64,000 nucleotides of DNA from assembly GCA_964017145.1 (NCBI GenBank), contig OZ024847.1:992001-1056000 (forward strand), given 5' to 3'. Below are positions 47,577 through 58,705 of the stretch, one piece after another. Made by a program: the position numbers and the translations under genes. Position 1 is the stretch's first letter; each line of letters starts with the position of its first letter. The notes beneath the pieces were generated by a model. The model worked only from the letters and a program-made list of their open reading frames with translations, ran no database searches and was not told the origin of the DNA. Origin of the DNA: Agrocybe praecox. Taxonomy: Eukaryota > Basidiomycota > Agaricomycetes > Agaricales > Agrocybaceae.

Positions 47577-49705
47577 ATGTCTCAATTAGACAGTCATATC
47601 GTATTCACTGTGATTCCGGCCTACGGTGTGTATACTTTTCAAATCTTGAGCTCTAGGACTTTGGGCTGATAATTTCAATAAAGGTCACATCCGAGCCATT
47701 TGTATTTTGGTAGCAAGATTGGTCAAGGAAAACAGGAACCTGGTGGCCACGGTTGTCATTCCTCCCAACTATCTCGATCAAGCGTTCAAGGAGGTTGAAG
47801 CGGAGCTGGGGGCATCAACTTCCGACGAATCAGTTCTCAAGCGCATCAGGCAAGTGATTGTTTATGGCCTAGCATTTGAAGTCGTCTTCTGTACTAATCT
47901 CCATGTCATAGAATTCTAGCCACATTTGAAGCAGATGGCAACTTGATTAACCTCAACAAGCCCGCGGGCGAAACCTTCACCATTGCCTACGAAGCCCTTG
48001 TTCAAGAAAAGCCACTTACCTGTGCTGTAAAGGGTACAAACTTTGATGCTGTCCTCGCACCGACTACTGTTATTGTGGATGTAAGCTCGTACCTCTCTTA
48101 ATTAATTATTTAAAACCTTTTGGCAGTTTTTTGCCCTGGGACAATTCCAAAGTGTCCGTAGGTTAACTGGACATCGAGTACCCGTCCTGGCAGCTATTAC
48201 GGCCCATGCGTCGTCTATCATTCGACTATTCGGGCCTGAAAGTTATGGTGGCATAGGTGACTTGAACAAGCTGGTCGAGGAGGAGGCTGCACGAACAGGC
48301 GAATCGCGTGAACAGATCGGCGACAGAGCACGTCTTTCATTTCCATGATCTAGACATAATCATTTGATGTCGCTTTGCCTAGGTATTATTCGCTACAAGC
48401 GGAAAAGTCGTCAAGATCGCCGGAATTCCAGATATGTACGACTATGAATATTTCCCTCAGGTGGTATGTCAACATATTATGTGGTGCACGTTTTGATGTC
48501 AAAATGTTTTTGATCGAGCGTCTAAATACAGCTTCCCTTCGAAGGCGCTGTAGAGATCATGAAGGCGGCCAATGTGTAAGAGTCTAAATTATGTTTTTGC
48601 CTTTCGCAACTTCACTGATCGAGCATTTGTACTGGCAGCGTATTACCAGGATGCGACGCGATCGTCATGGCGTCCTCGTATGCCTTCGAGAGCGAATCGC
48701 TTCAATCCATGAAGTCATGGTTCGCCGATTGGAACAAAGAACTTTATGCTGTTGGGCCACTCCTACCAACTGGATATGGATCTACTAAGCAGAGCGCCCG
48801 TGGTGCAACTGAAGTAGAAGAATTTATGGAACGAGCCTTGAAAGAGCGCGGTGAAAAATCTGTGGTTTTCGTAAGTTGATTAATTCAATTCCCCAGAAGT
48901 ATCACATCTGATAATCACAAATCCAAGATTTCATTTGGAACCATATTTTGGAGCACCCGCCCTGAGTTTATCGAAGAAGTACTGGAGGGATTGCTTGAGA
49001 AGAAATTCCCCTTCGTAAATCTCTTCTTAAATCCCCATTGACTTCCACATTTATTGTTCGCTTCTCAAGGTTTTCGCTTGTGCTTCACCTTTCGCAAAAC
49101 TTCCGGATGAGCTTCTACAAAAAGTCAAAACTTCCGGACTGGGATTAATTTCCAAGTGGACTCCACAACAGTACATCCTAAGCCACCCAGTAAGACAAAG
49201 TCGTCGACCTTGTAGCTTGATATCTGATTTAATTAAAAGGCCACTGGATGGTTCCTCTCCCATTGTGGTCACAATAGTATCATGGAATCGTTAGGGGCGG
49301 GGATTCCTCTGTAAGTACATGTGCCGCAGACTCATGCGTAGAGGTAGAGGGTGTGTCTAACATGATGTCATTAGTATCTGTTGGCCGTTCCAAGCCGACC
49401 AACCTGCTGCCGCAGCTTACCTGACAGATTACCTCAACGTGGCCGTTGAGTTGTTTGAAGTTCGCACGGGAGGGGACGGCCTGAAGCCAATCTTGCGTAA
49501 CGGGCGCACGGCCAAGGGAACACGCGAGGCTGTGGGTATTGAAATCAGGGAAGTCGTTGACCTTGTTCGCGGACCGAAAGGAGAAGAGCTCAGAAAGAAT
49601 GCAGAAAGTTTTAAAACCCGTTTCGTAGAAGTTTGGGAAGAGGGTGGTGTCAGCAGAAAAGAAGCGCACGCTCTTCTTGCCAAATACAAGGCCATTAAGG
49701 CTTAA
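47577..49705 (+). CDS. UDP-glycosyltransferase 2 (GT1-like), with two GC-AG introns
   Basis: Eleven exons (47577-47625, 47684-47849, 47912-48080, 48127-48327, 48383-48460, 48532-48575, 48639-48870, 48928-49014, 49070-49189, 49240-49310, 49375-49705) give 515 residues. Exon lengths match UGT1 (for example 49, 201, 44, 232, 87, 120 and 71 nt in both). N-terminus HIVFTVIPAYGHIRAICIL; donor box WTPQQYILSHPATGWFLSHC, then GHNSIMESLG. Introns 2 (donor AG|GCAAGT at 47850) and 4 (AGA|GCACGT at 48328) start with GC. No GT donor in phase was found at either place, and UGT1 has GT at the same two positions. If these introns were not removed, the gene would be dead; otherwise it is intact. Convergent with P450-2 (187 bp apart). 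Confidence 0.88.
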
Positions 49706-49892
49706 ACATACGACCACGATTACCAGACTCAATAGTTACTAAATAGTTTGTTAAGATATAGATAGACTCTGCACTGTTACTGGTCTTTTAGACAACACAA
49801 AAACATGAATTAGGATGTTAAGATTAATAGACTAGAAGCGCCAACCTACAGAAATAAATCAAGAAGCATGTCAAATCAATGAAATGCACGAG

Positions 49893-52186
49893 TCAAAACT
49901 GGAATTCCGTGTGTTCAATGAGTGTTTTGGCCGTATGATTGCGAGGTTTCATAGAAAATTTGAAGGGCAGGGGATGACTAGTACGGTTGATTTATCAGCG
50001 ACGCCCAAACATCGAGAATTGGCGATGATGGAGAAATACTCACCAAATCATTCCTGAAGAAAACTTAGGTTCCACCTTGATGGGATTTCCTGCTTCATCA
50101 AGCGCAGGCCTCACATCAAACACGCTTAGAATGCACGCGACGGAGAGCCAGACCTGCGCTTCACCCATGTGTCGTCCGGGGCAAAACCGTCGACCATAAC
50201 CAAATGCCGCTGAAAGCCGATCGACAGGGGATAGATGCTGACCAGGACCTTTATCTCCTTTGCTTAAGAATCTCTCCGGATGAAAACGGCGAGGATCTGG
50301 ATAAACTTGTGGGTCGTTCAGAATTCTCCTTCGAGAATTTGGTCACCAATCATTTAAAACACGTCGCCTTCCTGTATAGAAATACATACCACGTATTGCC
50401 AATTATAATTGTTCCAGAAGGAATGAGATATCCGTTATACTCGTCGTCCTGAGTCGACATGTGAGGCAATCCAAGTGGCGCTATCGGGTTCCAACTTCAG
50501 AATCATTTTACAAATCAGAATTGGACCCGACTTAACGCACTGTTACATACCGGAGCACTTCTTTAACTATAGCTGAGATATAAGGCAGAGAAGGACGATC
50601 AGAGAACTCAGGGAGTCGTTCCCTACCAACCACTCTATCCAACTCTTCCTGACCCTTTTTTTGTACCCCTGGGTGGATGAGAATGGCAAGTATAAATGAA
50701 GCAAGGGTCGAAACGGTCTATATGAAGTTCATTTAGGTGGAGCTCCACCGAATTAAAATAACCAACACATACGCTTTCAGCACCAGCTTTAGAAAGAAGT
50801 TCAGCACACATTGAGATGTAGTGCATATATCAAGATAAACATACCTGCATAAGCAAGGCCTGCGCAATTCCTGATGGTATCTATTTCATCTGCCTCATTT
50901 TCCTTGCTTTCAAGATCGTTCAAGAGGTTCATCACAAATGAAGGAGTAGCTTTTCCAGTTTTCTGAAAGCGCGGAGAAGAATTGAGAGTCAGGTAACGAC
51001 TGTAATCGATATCCTTACATACCATTTCATTTACGACCGTTTCAAACGGTACATCTTTCATCCCCATAACAGCTGCACGCCACTCTCGTGCTTTACGCTT
51101 GAAGGAAGCGCCTGGAACCCACTCGCTACGTACAAATTAAACTTACTTTTACATGAAAATGTACAAAAAGGCAATACTTACGGCACATATTTGACTATGT
51201 CAGGCAAAGGATTAGATGTCAGGGTATGAACACAAATTGTACGGACTCACGAGCTGGAATGAAATCCACCAGGAATGCTCCAGGACTCGCCGATTGACCC
51301 ATTCCGTCAAGCGCCTTTTCTGCCAAAGCAATATAGCGATCATCTTTGGCAGCAATGGTAATACCGTAAGTTACTCCCATAATAACAGCGGCGGCATTAC
51401 TTTAACTGAGGTGAGAGACTTCAACGAAGACGGGAACGCGGGTTGCTCACTGGCGTAAGTGGTGGTCTAGGTTCTCGGGAGAATGAAGGAGATTTCGAAG
51501 TAATGTGTGTGCTTCTCTCCTTTGGATAGGCCAGTACGTTGGGGCGACAGACTGTTGGAATTGTCGATGAAACATGCGACGGTGCTTTCTCCATCTCTCT
51601 CCTGCCACAGGGGGTTATTTACCGACGCAAAACAAGCTGTGTTTGCATCGGACTCACCATAGCTCATATGGCCAAAGCTGAAGTCCCATCCCATCCTTAG
51701 GGAAGGCTTTAACTTTGCTGTCACATTTCAGCAGAAGAAGTGACTTACAGCTCGTGGCTCATGGCTGATTGGGGGCGATCTGAATATATAGCCGATCTCT
51801 TTTCAAAAAGTTCATTGGCGGTCTCGAATGAGTTGACAAAGAGCAGGTGCTTCCCAAAAACGCTGAGAAAGACCAAATCGCCTAGAGTAACCTTTTTAAG
51901 TATAGTGTTGACGGAGCACCGCGAAGAACCGTGGTAGACATTTTTGATACACACCATAATCTTCAGCAAGGCGTTGGTAACTCGCAGCTTCATTTTCTCG
52001 TGCAATATCGAAGAGGTTTCCTATAATTGGATAGGGTTTAGGACCAGGTGGGTAGGAAAGATCCCTTGGATTCGCAAGTCGTCGTTGGTGACGGCGACGA
52101 AGAAGTAGATATAGTATGAACACGGCTGCGACGAAGACCAGAGCATGGTGGACAGTAAGAGTCTCGCAGGGAACCGCAGGAATCAT
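49893..52186 (-). CDS. cytochrome P450, copy 2
   Basis: Multi-exon gene homologous to P450-1 with the same intron pattern. N-terminal anchor HHALVFVAAVFILYLLL followed by a basic stop-transfer (RRRHQRR), then YPPGPKPYPIIGN. Other blocks: SYGERWRKHRRMFHRQF (C-helix region), EWVPGASF, I-helix AGAES coded by a 14-nt exon at 50773-50786, EVLR (ExxR), haem loop FGYGRRFCPGRHM, and the C-terminal HPLPFKFSMKPR. The 13-nt micro-exon lies at 51182-51194. About 515 residues. The final exon uses the acceptor after the GTGAGT intron that follows GMIW, and the stop is TGA at 49893-49895. ER membrane monooxygenase, substrate unknown. Codes tail to tail with UGT2. Confidence 0.87.
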
Positions 52187-53651
52187 TGTAAACGAGGAAA
52201 GTCAGGGAACAAAATGAGTTACGGTCCTCGGCGCCTTAATTGTTAGGCATTTATACCCGTAACCAGATAGACAGACATCCGTTGACATCAAAGAACATTG
52301 CCAGCCGCCGCACCGATTGCGCGCTGAATACACGAAGTAAACAATATGGTCTCCACAGATTGCATCCAAAGGACGATGGTCCGATATTACAGGGTTATTT
52401 CAAAACAATTGCCACCAGAAATATCTGGAGGTGGCTGGTCTAAAGCGTTGTTCGGTTCGCTCCATTTCATTTTCCATGGAGACTACTCAGTAAGATGTGA
52501 TCATCAGGGAGACTATGGGTACTTCAGTGCATTGATCATTCAAACAGAATATCATAGTCAAGACAAAGAGGCGCAGGCTGCGCATAATCAGAAAGCTTGA
52601 TCAACCAAAACCTTCGAAAAGTCCAGGCAACAAGCTGATCCGGTTGTTGTACGACAGGTGTATTGATTAAACATTAGAGAGGAGTAGCGCGTAGGTAAGA
52701 AGCCCAGAACCTTTTTTAAGGAGGGAGATGCCAATTTGGCGTAGATCCATGAGTAAAAAGTCGAACAAAGTTAGAACGAAGGAAAGCCGCGTGTCGAGTC
52801 GCCTTTAGCTAGTGATTCAGATAGCCCGTTAAAGAGGCGGCGTTAAACATAGTTTCCTCATTCTGTGGCAGTTTTCCGCGTGTTCAAGATGATCATCGAG
52901 TCCAGAAGTGATTTGAGTCAAAAGCAGAGAGGTCTGGCGAAGGGTTTAATTTGCCACGTCCATTAGTTTTGACACTCGGACTAGAACATAAATGCAAATC
53001 GAATTGATACAACATTTATTCGAGGTCGTTATAGGTGGCGACGGAAAGGCACAGTTCCTGTCGATCTTCCGTACGCAGACTTCAGTGCTAATGAATTTTG
53101 CAAGATTTTGTATCAGTAAGGAACTGGCAAAAAGCATGGCATTTGTGAGTCCAACCTATACGTTGCTGTAAAGAACAAAGGTTGTTGGGCCACTTTGATA
53201 ATTCGTTTGCTTTACCCGCAACCGTAGAAAGACTCCTAGAACTTGGGCTTGGATGAACTGAGGCAGAAATTAAATGGAAAAATTATGACCCGTAGAGAGC
53301 TACAGACTATGCACGTGATTTATGTCCCTATCCGTACAGGCCACAATCTATAGACATACACTACTGTTACATCTTCAATTCTCTAGAAACAGGGACGGCA
53401 GCCCGCGAATCTAGAGAAACATTGGAATAAATACTGTTAAAAACGTACAATCAAAAGGAAGAAGGCCAAAAAACGACACAAAGAATATTTCTGGTTTATA
53501 ACTGAGGTTTATATATGCAGAACCCGCGCGTGAAGTCGTAGCATGCGTCTCGACTAAGAATCCAAATCCCTAGGAGCAAATGGTGGGGTGGCTATTAATA
53601 TTAAGCACAAGCCACGAGGAAACACAAAAATTGTACACCAATATGTCGAGG
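52187..53651. other. intergenic, no gene seen
   Basis: 1.46 kb between the P450-2 start and the end of the next gene. Short ORFs only (for example 52240-52600). No inverted repeats or paralogous exons noticed. Confidence 0.4.
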
Positions 53652-55037
53652 TTATGTCAACGAGAAGCCCCCAAAGTCGAGGAAAGCCTCTCCAAGGGAC
53701 ATTTTACGCACAACCAAGGCTTCGACGATGAGTCTTGGTTGCTCTTTCTCTCCGCCTTCGGTACAGCTCTTGCCGAGAGCTCCCGTAACAATGCCTATCG
53801 TAGTAGTGTCGACATCGAGATGGGATTCTCCTGTGGAAGAAGGAGCGAATTTCGGGAAGGAAGGCGCAGTGACGGTGGGAGAGGCAAACACGTCGTCGTC
53901 GTCAAATTCTTCAGTGTTTACGACTTCCAGGGTGGTGGAATCCGTGTTTTTTGGTATTTCGGCTGGCTCGTCGACGATACCGACGTGCAACGTTTCCAAT
54001 GCGGGGATGAGGTCTTCGACTTTTTGAGCCTTAGTCTGCGCCTCTTCCTCGGTTTCAAGTTTTTGCGACGCACGCGCTTCTAAGGCCCTCCTTTTTTCCT
54101 CGCGCCGTCTATCCCTATTTTGACGACGATTTAGGCCTTTCTGTTCCTCGGACTGGGCTTCAGCGACCGCATGGTGCCCATGAGATGAATTCAACATGCC
54201 AAGATGTTTGTGCTTCTTCACCCTTTTGGCTTTTCCACCAGTGGAATGGGCATAGTGAGGATGGTTGTGAACTCGTGTTCGCGTAGGACGTGGTTTGAAG
54301 ACGGAGAATATTTCAAGGTCAATAGTAAACTTCGACTGAGAACTAGCATCCACAGAGAGACGTTCGTCGTCGGCTACCTGCGAGAGGTCCTCTGGATCCA
54401 TTGAGAAGATAGCGGTGGGCTGGCCAGATTCCGGCTTCGGTGTGCCCTTGTCCAGGACAACAGTCATAGAAAGGTCTTCAACTTCCACGTCAGTTCCAGA
54501 TAAGGAGTCTGCTTCCGTTTCGGTCTCTGTAGTGGTCGAGTAACCACCGTCCCCAGAGGCATGAGTTCCGTATCGACTGGAATCCATTCTACCTGCTCCG
54601 CCACTCCGTTTCGCCAGAGTGGCCATTATAGCTGGAACCTCGACTTCTTTGACAACGATAACGCTAGCACCAATTTCTCCTGCCATCATCTCTAATGTCT
54701 CTAAGCTGCGTTCGAGTTCTTCCCTGGGTAGGCCAATCAAATCCCCTGAATCTGCAACTCCGAGCTCGTAGTAAGCCTGCCCTCCACCTTCGAGGAGGCG
54801 CCACTTCATTTGTGTTACCAGTCTCGCGAAACGAGCTGGAGAAGGGTCGAGAAGCTGTAATTTATATTCTACATTCCCATCATCCGATTCCGGCACAAGC
54901 TTCGGAATGAGCTCTACAACAGGGGAGCTAGGGGTACAGCTTCGTTTCTCTCCAGGAACTGGTGAAGGAGGGCTGGACATGAGTGAATCCCAGGGGCTAG
55001 GGACCCTTGGGCTCTCGGATTCGTCCTCTCCAAACAT
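53652..55037 (-). CDS. GTPBP1/2 N-terminal-like protein without a GTPase domain
   Basis: Single exon, 461 residues, starting at the ATG 55035-55037. Residues ~55-140 resemble the N-terminal region of animal GTPBP1/GTPBP2: YKLQLLDPSPARFARLVTQM, KWRLLEGGGQAYYELGVAD, LVGL-like LIGLPREELERSL, then ETLEMMAGEIGASVIVVKE. The EF-Tu-like GTPase that follows in GTPBP1 is missing: I see no GxxxxGK[ST], DxxG or NKxD. Instead comes a Ser/Thr/Asp-rich stretch, a Lys/His-rich patch (KAKRVKKHKH), a charged coiled-coil-like segment (RRQNRDRRREEKRRALEAR) and a hydrophobic-acidic end (VRKMSLGEAFLDFGGF). In GTPBP1, this N-terminal part is a regulatory region; here it may act alone. Intact, no frameshift seen. 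Confidence 0.75.
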   Translation of the reverse strand: MFGEDESESPRVPSPWDSLMSSPPSPVPGEKRSCTPSSPVVELIPKLVPESDDGNVEYKLQLLDPSPARFARLVTQMKWRLLEGGGQAYYELGVADSGDLIGLPREELERSLETLEMMAGEIGASVIVVKEVEVPAIMATLAKRSGGAGRMDSSRYGTHASGDGGYSTTTETETEADSLSGTDVEVEDLSMTVVLDKGTPKPESGQPTAIFSMDPEDLSQVADDERLSVDASSQSKFTIDLEIFSVFKPRPTRTRVHNHPHYAHSTGGKAKRVKKHKHLGMLNSSHGHHAVAEAQSEEQKGLNRRQNRDRRREEKRRALEARASQKLETEEEAQTKAQKVEDLIPALETLHVGIVDEPAEIPKNTDSTTLEVVNTEEFDDDDVFASPTVTAPSFPKFAPSSTGESHLDVDTTTIGIVTGALGKSCTEGGEKEQPRLIVEALVVRKMSLGEAFLDFGGFSLT

Positions 55038-55369
55038 CTAGTTGTTTCAGCGGTGGGTGTGAATTTATTTCGATATCTTGAATTTGGTATGGGAATCGTT
55101 GAATATTCGAGTGATCATTGTCAGGTTTTAAGTTGTAGGTAGGTTTGAACTGGGACAACACTTCAAATCTATTGAAGAAATTGAGTTATTTAAAGTGTTT
55201 GGAAGTGAATCATCTACCTCTCAGGCTGTGCGGGACATGACTCTTGGGGAGATTAGAATGTATCTAGTAGTTATATAGGAGTCAGGGTGGGCCAGAAGTT
55301 AACTGGCTAATTACTGACTCGTTATTTGATGCGGACGACACAACCAAACACTTCACTAATTATTACATA
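55038..55369. other. spacer between the GTPBP-like gene and the inverted-repeat element
   Basis: 5' flank of the gene at 53652-55037. No ORF of note. Confidence 0.4.
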
Positions 55370-56469
55370 CGTTACGTAAGTGACTTTCTGTTACTCGTAA
55401 ACAAGGTGCGGCCTCGCTCCGCTTCGGCTTAGGGGTATGATAGTTTCTAGAAAGTTTGTAAAGAAAGTATGAACAGGGAAAATTGGAAGATGAGGAAAGA
55501 CAGATAGCCACAATTTCCGTGTTTGCAGAGACTCAAGAACAATAAGGAGGATACATCAGCAGTTTCACAATTTACTTATAGTGACTTGTGCAAGCGTAAA
55601 AAAGCGTAAAAAAGCGCCAAAGCAAAAAGTTGAACAGTCCACGTCCAATTTTCGAAAAAGCGGGTGCTTTCTGAGCTTCAAAAAAGTCAAAAAAAGCAAG
55701 AAAAAGTAATAAAACGTGAGGAACAGTAGCTACTATAGTGTACATTAGTAATTTATGCAGTATTGCTTGGGCAAGCATTGACGGGATTAAGAAAATCGAA
55801 GAGAACGGCACGGTTATGGTCCATGAACGAAAGGTTAGCCTGGTATTCCTCGTCTATGACCTCAGCCGTATATGGCGTAGTATTCCTCCTCGACCACATT
55901 TCCCACTTCAATGCACTGGACGAGTTTCAGAATTACTTCTTCAATCCGTATATCGACCATCACTGCCACGAATTTCTGTCGGATTAGCTATTTTTAGTAC
56001 AATACGTAGTCCCTCCGTAGCTTTTTCTCGCTTTCACGCTTTCTTACTTGCTGCAAGTTGAAAAACCCAAAAAAGCGGACAAGTAAATTGTGAAGTTGCT
56101 GATATAGAAACCAAATAAATGTACACAAAAAACTGCGTTTGCTTAATTACTCTATAATTAAGCAAACGCAGTTTTTTGTGTACATTTATTTGGTTTCTAT
56201 TCTTATTGTTATTGAGTCTGCAAACGATGCAAACCTTTCCAGAGTCCGTTTCAACTTTCGATGTCCTTTGTGTTCGCCTGGGCCAGGCTGCATCCTTTCA
56301 TAGAATTACGAACCGGAATACCGTATCCATCTGTCTTTTCTCATCTTCCAATTTTCCCTGTTCAAGCTTTCTTTACAAAATTTCTAGAAAAGTACACTAT
56401 TCTCATACCCCTAAGCCGAAGCGGAGCGAGGCCGCACCTTGTTATAGAGTAATAGTACTACGCGTAACG
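55370..56469. mobile_element. non-autonomous element with long terminal inverted repeats
   Basis: Terminal inverted repeats of roughly 135-145 bp: left about 55370-55508, right about 56325-56469, both starting CGTTACG. They include a perfect 41-bp block (55400-55440 versus 56403-56443, beginning AACAAGGTGCGGCCTCGCTC). A subterminal inverted pair (TTTCACAATTTACTT near 55563 and its complement near 56083) extends the symmetry. The interior is AT-rich with AAAAAAGCG-type repeats and has no transposase ORF, so it is a MITE- or foldback-like element. I could not define a clean target-site duplication: the flanks share TAATTA but not in a clear frame. Confidence 0.75.
56104..56200. repeat. perfect 46-bp-arm inverted repeat (hairpin)
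   Basis: Arms 56104-56149 and 56155-56200 are reverse complements with a 5-nt loop (CTCTA). The arm starts ATAGAAACCAAATAAATGTA. It lies inside the inverted-repeat element but off its centre. Transcribed from either strand it would fold into a long, perfect stem. Confidence 0.9.
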
Positions 56470-57048
56470 ATAATTACCGTATGATAGTGTAAGTTTGAAG
56501 AACTTTTTTGTCTGAACTCAACTACCGTCGTGACCGTTACCGTTTATGTTGAGGCTTCACGCCAAACGCCCAGGATTGACAATGGATACTGGCAGCTGTG
56601 AACTTTCCTTCGCTCGCAGCCGTGAAACGCGGTAATCCAGTGACAAAAATAATCAATTTCACTGACAAAACCGACCCTTGCCGCAATGTGTGCGGCGTGC
56701 CTTTCAAATCCGCATCATTTAACCATTCAAACACGAAAGAAATTTACCCCAATGCGCCAACTTTTGGGATACGCGTACAAAAGGTTCGATTCAAAGCCAC
56801 AAACCGGCGATACGTACGCATGGGCAACCATCGATGAGAAAGTGGAAAGCGAATGATTAAGGAAATTTGTGCAAGGCATACACTTCGACTTTCGTTAGTA
56901 CCACCACCACATCTCCAGGAGTCATGAGTGATAAACTGGTAGGATGCAGGACAGATGAAGGCGATACATTAACAACGGGGTTTGTAGCTTGTGAGCACAT
57001 GGTCAATCGAGTGCTTTCGTGTTTATTCAAGGCTCGGAAACCTCTCAG
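56470..57048. other. spacer upstream of the DUF6533 gene
   Basis: Should hold the first coding exon of the gene at 57049-58256, but I could not find one that ends in the required phase. ATGs at 56850 and 56925 were tried and fail. Confidence 0.35.
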
Positions 57049-58256
57049 TGGCTGCGTTGGTTGCACAAACCTGGGATGTAATAGTTTACTTTCCAGACGA
57101 AGTGGAGCATCTGTGGAGGTTCGTTTTTTTATTCTATACTAAAACGGATATATTGTTGATTATATCGATTGAGCAGAGGGAAAATGAATGTCATTAAGAT
57201 CATTTATTTTCTATCACGGTATCTGCTGTTAGCCTCCCAATTGTACGTGCCTGAAGTGTTGTGCGTAAATTTGTCGTTGACAGTACTCACAAGTGCATAT
57301 TTCTGGCTTCTACATCGTTTTGAGCATGGTGTCTTCAAAATGTCTCCCCTGTGTCCCAAAATTGATATATTCCGGCTTTCAGTTTCGCAAACGGGCGAAA
57401 CATTATTGGAGGCAATACTCTACGTTAGAGGTCAGTTGATTCTCCACTCTGCACTTCAAATTAAACATGTTTTTTTTTCGCGTTAGTGTACGCTCTGTAC
57501 AACAAGGGTTACAAAGCTAAAATTTTCCTCATGATAATTTTCTCGATTTCAACGGGTATCGAATTAATAGGATGCATTTACCTCCTTCGCGATTTTATAG
57601 CCATCGAAGGATGTCCATGTACTGTCCCTGACAAAACTGGGATGACATACGTTGTGTATGGGTTTTATCTTCTCTCCCACATAAGTTGTTAACCAAAGTA
57701 GACTCGGGGCTGGCCTATCTCATTCTGTTGTTTTCTTGATGACAATGGCAGTCATACTCGGCGGAGGATGGTATGGATGGCAAAGAACCCCTTTAACTTC
57801 GTTGATGCTCCGCGAGGGAGTGGTTGCCTTTTTCTTGGTTATTGGTAAGAATTAAGCTCAGATATCCAGGTGTATACTATATTCTATTAACGGTATTTAT
57901 CAGTGGCCTTGGGTATTGAGTTCGCCATTGAATTTCTTCGCGCAGCTAGATTGGCAGGTGGTCAAGCAGTGGTCTGGATGTAGGCTTGATCAATTTACTA
58001 TGACAATCGTGAACTGAACAAATGTTTAGGTGGTTTATCGTTATACTATCTGTTACAGTGAGTCATGTGTAGTCCAAAACCTTCGAGAAGTGCTTATGTC
58101 ATGGTGATTTAGTCTTCTCGGCTTGTCCTCAATATGAGGAAACTGTATACTGGCAATCATAACCGCCAGGAGGTGACTGACGTTTCCACTGGAGAGTGGA
58201 CTAACAATACCAATTCTGTGCGTCTGACTACAATACTTGTGAACGACGAGTTGTAG
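57049..58256 (+). CDS. DUF6533-type multipass membrane protein (first exon not found)
   Basis: Exon 57049-57118 codes AALVAQTWDVIVYFPDEVEH, then LWR, the typical opening of DUF6533 proteins. The next exon starts at 57177 (GKMNVIKIIYFLSRYLLL). Further exons carry LLEAILYVR-VYALYNKGYKAK, IFLMIIFSISTGIEL, TPLTSLMLREGVVAFFLVI and SRLVLNMRKLYTGN, and end at TAG 58254-58256. Hydrophobic segments fit several membrane helices. The family is large in mushrooms and has no known function. The 70-nt second exon has the same length and phase as in the minus-strand gene at 59860-61257. The missing initial exon means the 5' end may be damaged. Precise junctions in 57230-57430 are uncertain. Confidence 0.6.
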
Positions 58257-58705
58257 TATATGTAGTATATAGGACAGTAACTAACTGTTACATTTAATTG
58301 GAAAAAAATCAGCCTGTTAGACCTGAGAGCCTTACCATCAGACCTCATAGTACGAACATCTTCCAAGTTCCTAGACGTTCAAACTTCAAAGAACCTCTTT
58401 TGAATCAATTCAAGTCAACCTTGAATGTTTGAACAGTTTTTTTTTAACATGGGAAAGAGACTTGGTGCGTGCTGCATGTGTAATTTTCGCCACCGCCATA
58501 ATGCTTAATTATAGAGTGATGTTCGATAATAGGTATCGAGCTGGGCCCATAACCGTCCTAGTTCACTGGAAATGACCCACTACGTGAGAAGAGATAAGTT
58601 ATAGGTTTTGCACTCAATGTAAATCAAGGCTTTTGCCTTGTCCGAACACAGATTTTACTTGGCACAGCAGAGGTTTCACTTTCACTCATAAAAAGCAGGA
58701 CAGAA
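58257..58705. other. intergenic, no gene seen
   Basis: 3' flank shared by the plus-strand DUF6533 gene and the minus-strand pseudogene; AT-rich. Confidence 0.4.

Noticed and set aside
47850..47911. GT donor at CAA|GTGATT for UGT2 intron 2
   Set aside because: It puts the next exon out of frame with an early stop; the GC donor two codons earlier keeps the frame and matches the UGT1 junction.
55572..55811. Hydrophobic minus-strand ORF inside the inverted-repeat element
   Set aside because: Its sequence comes from AAAAAAGCG-type repeats and has no transposase or other motif.
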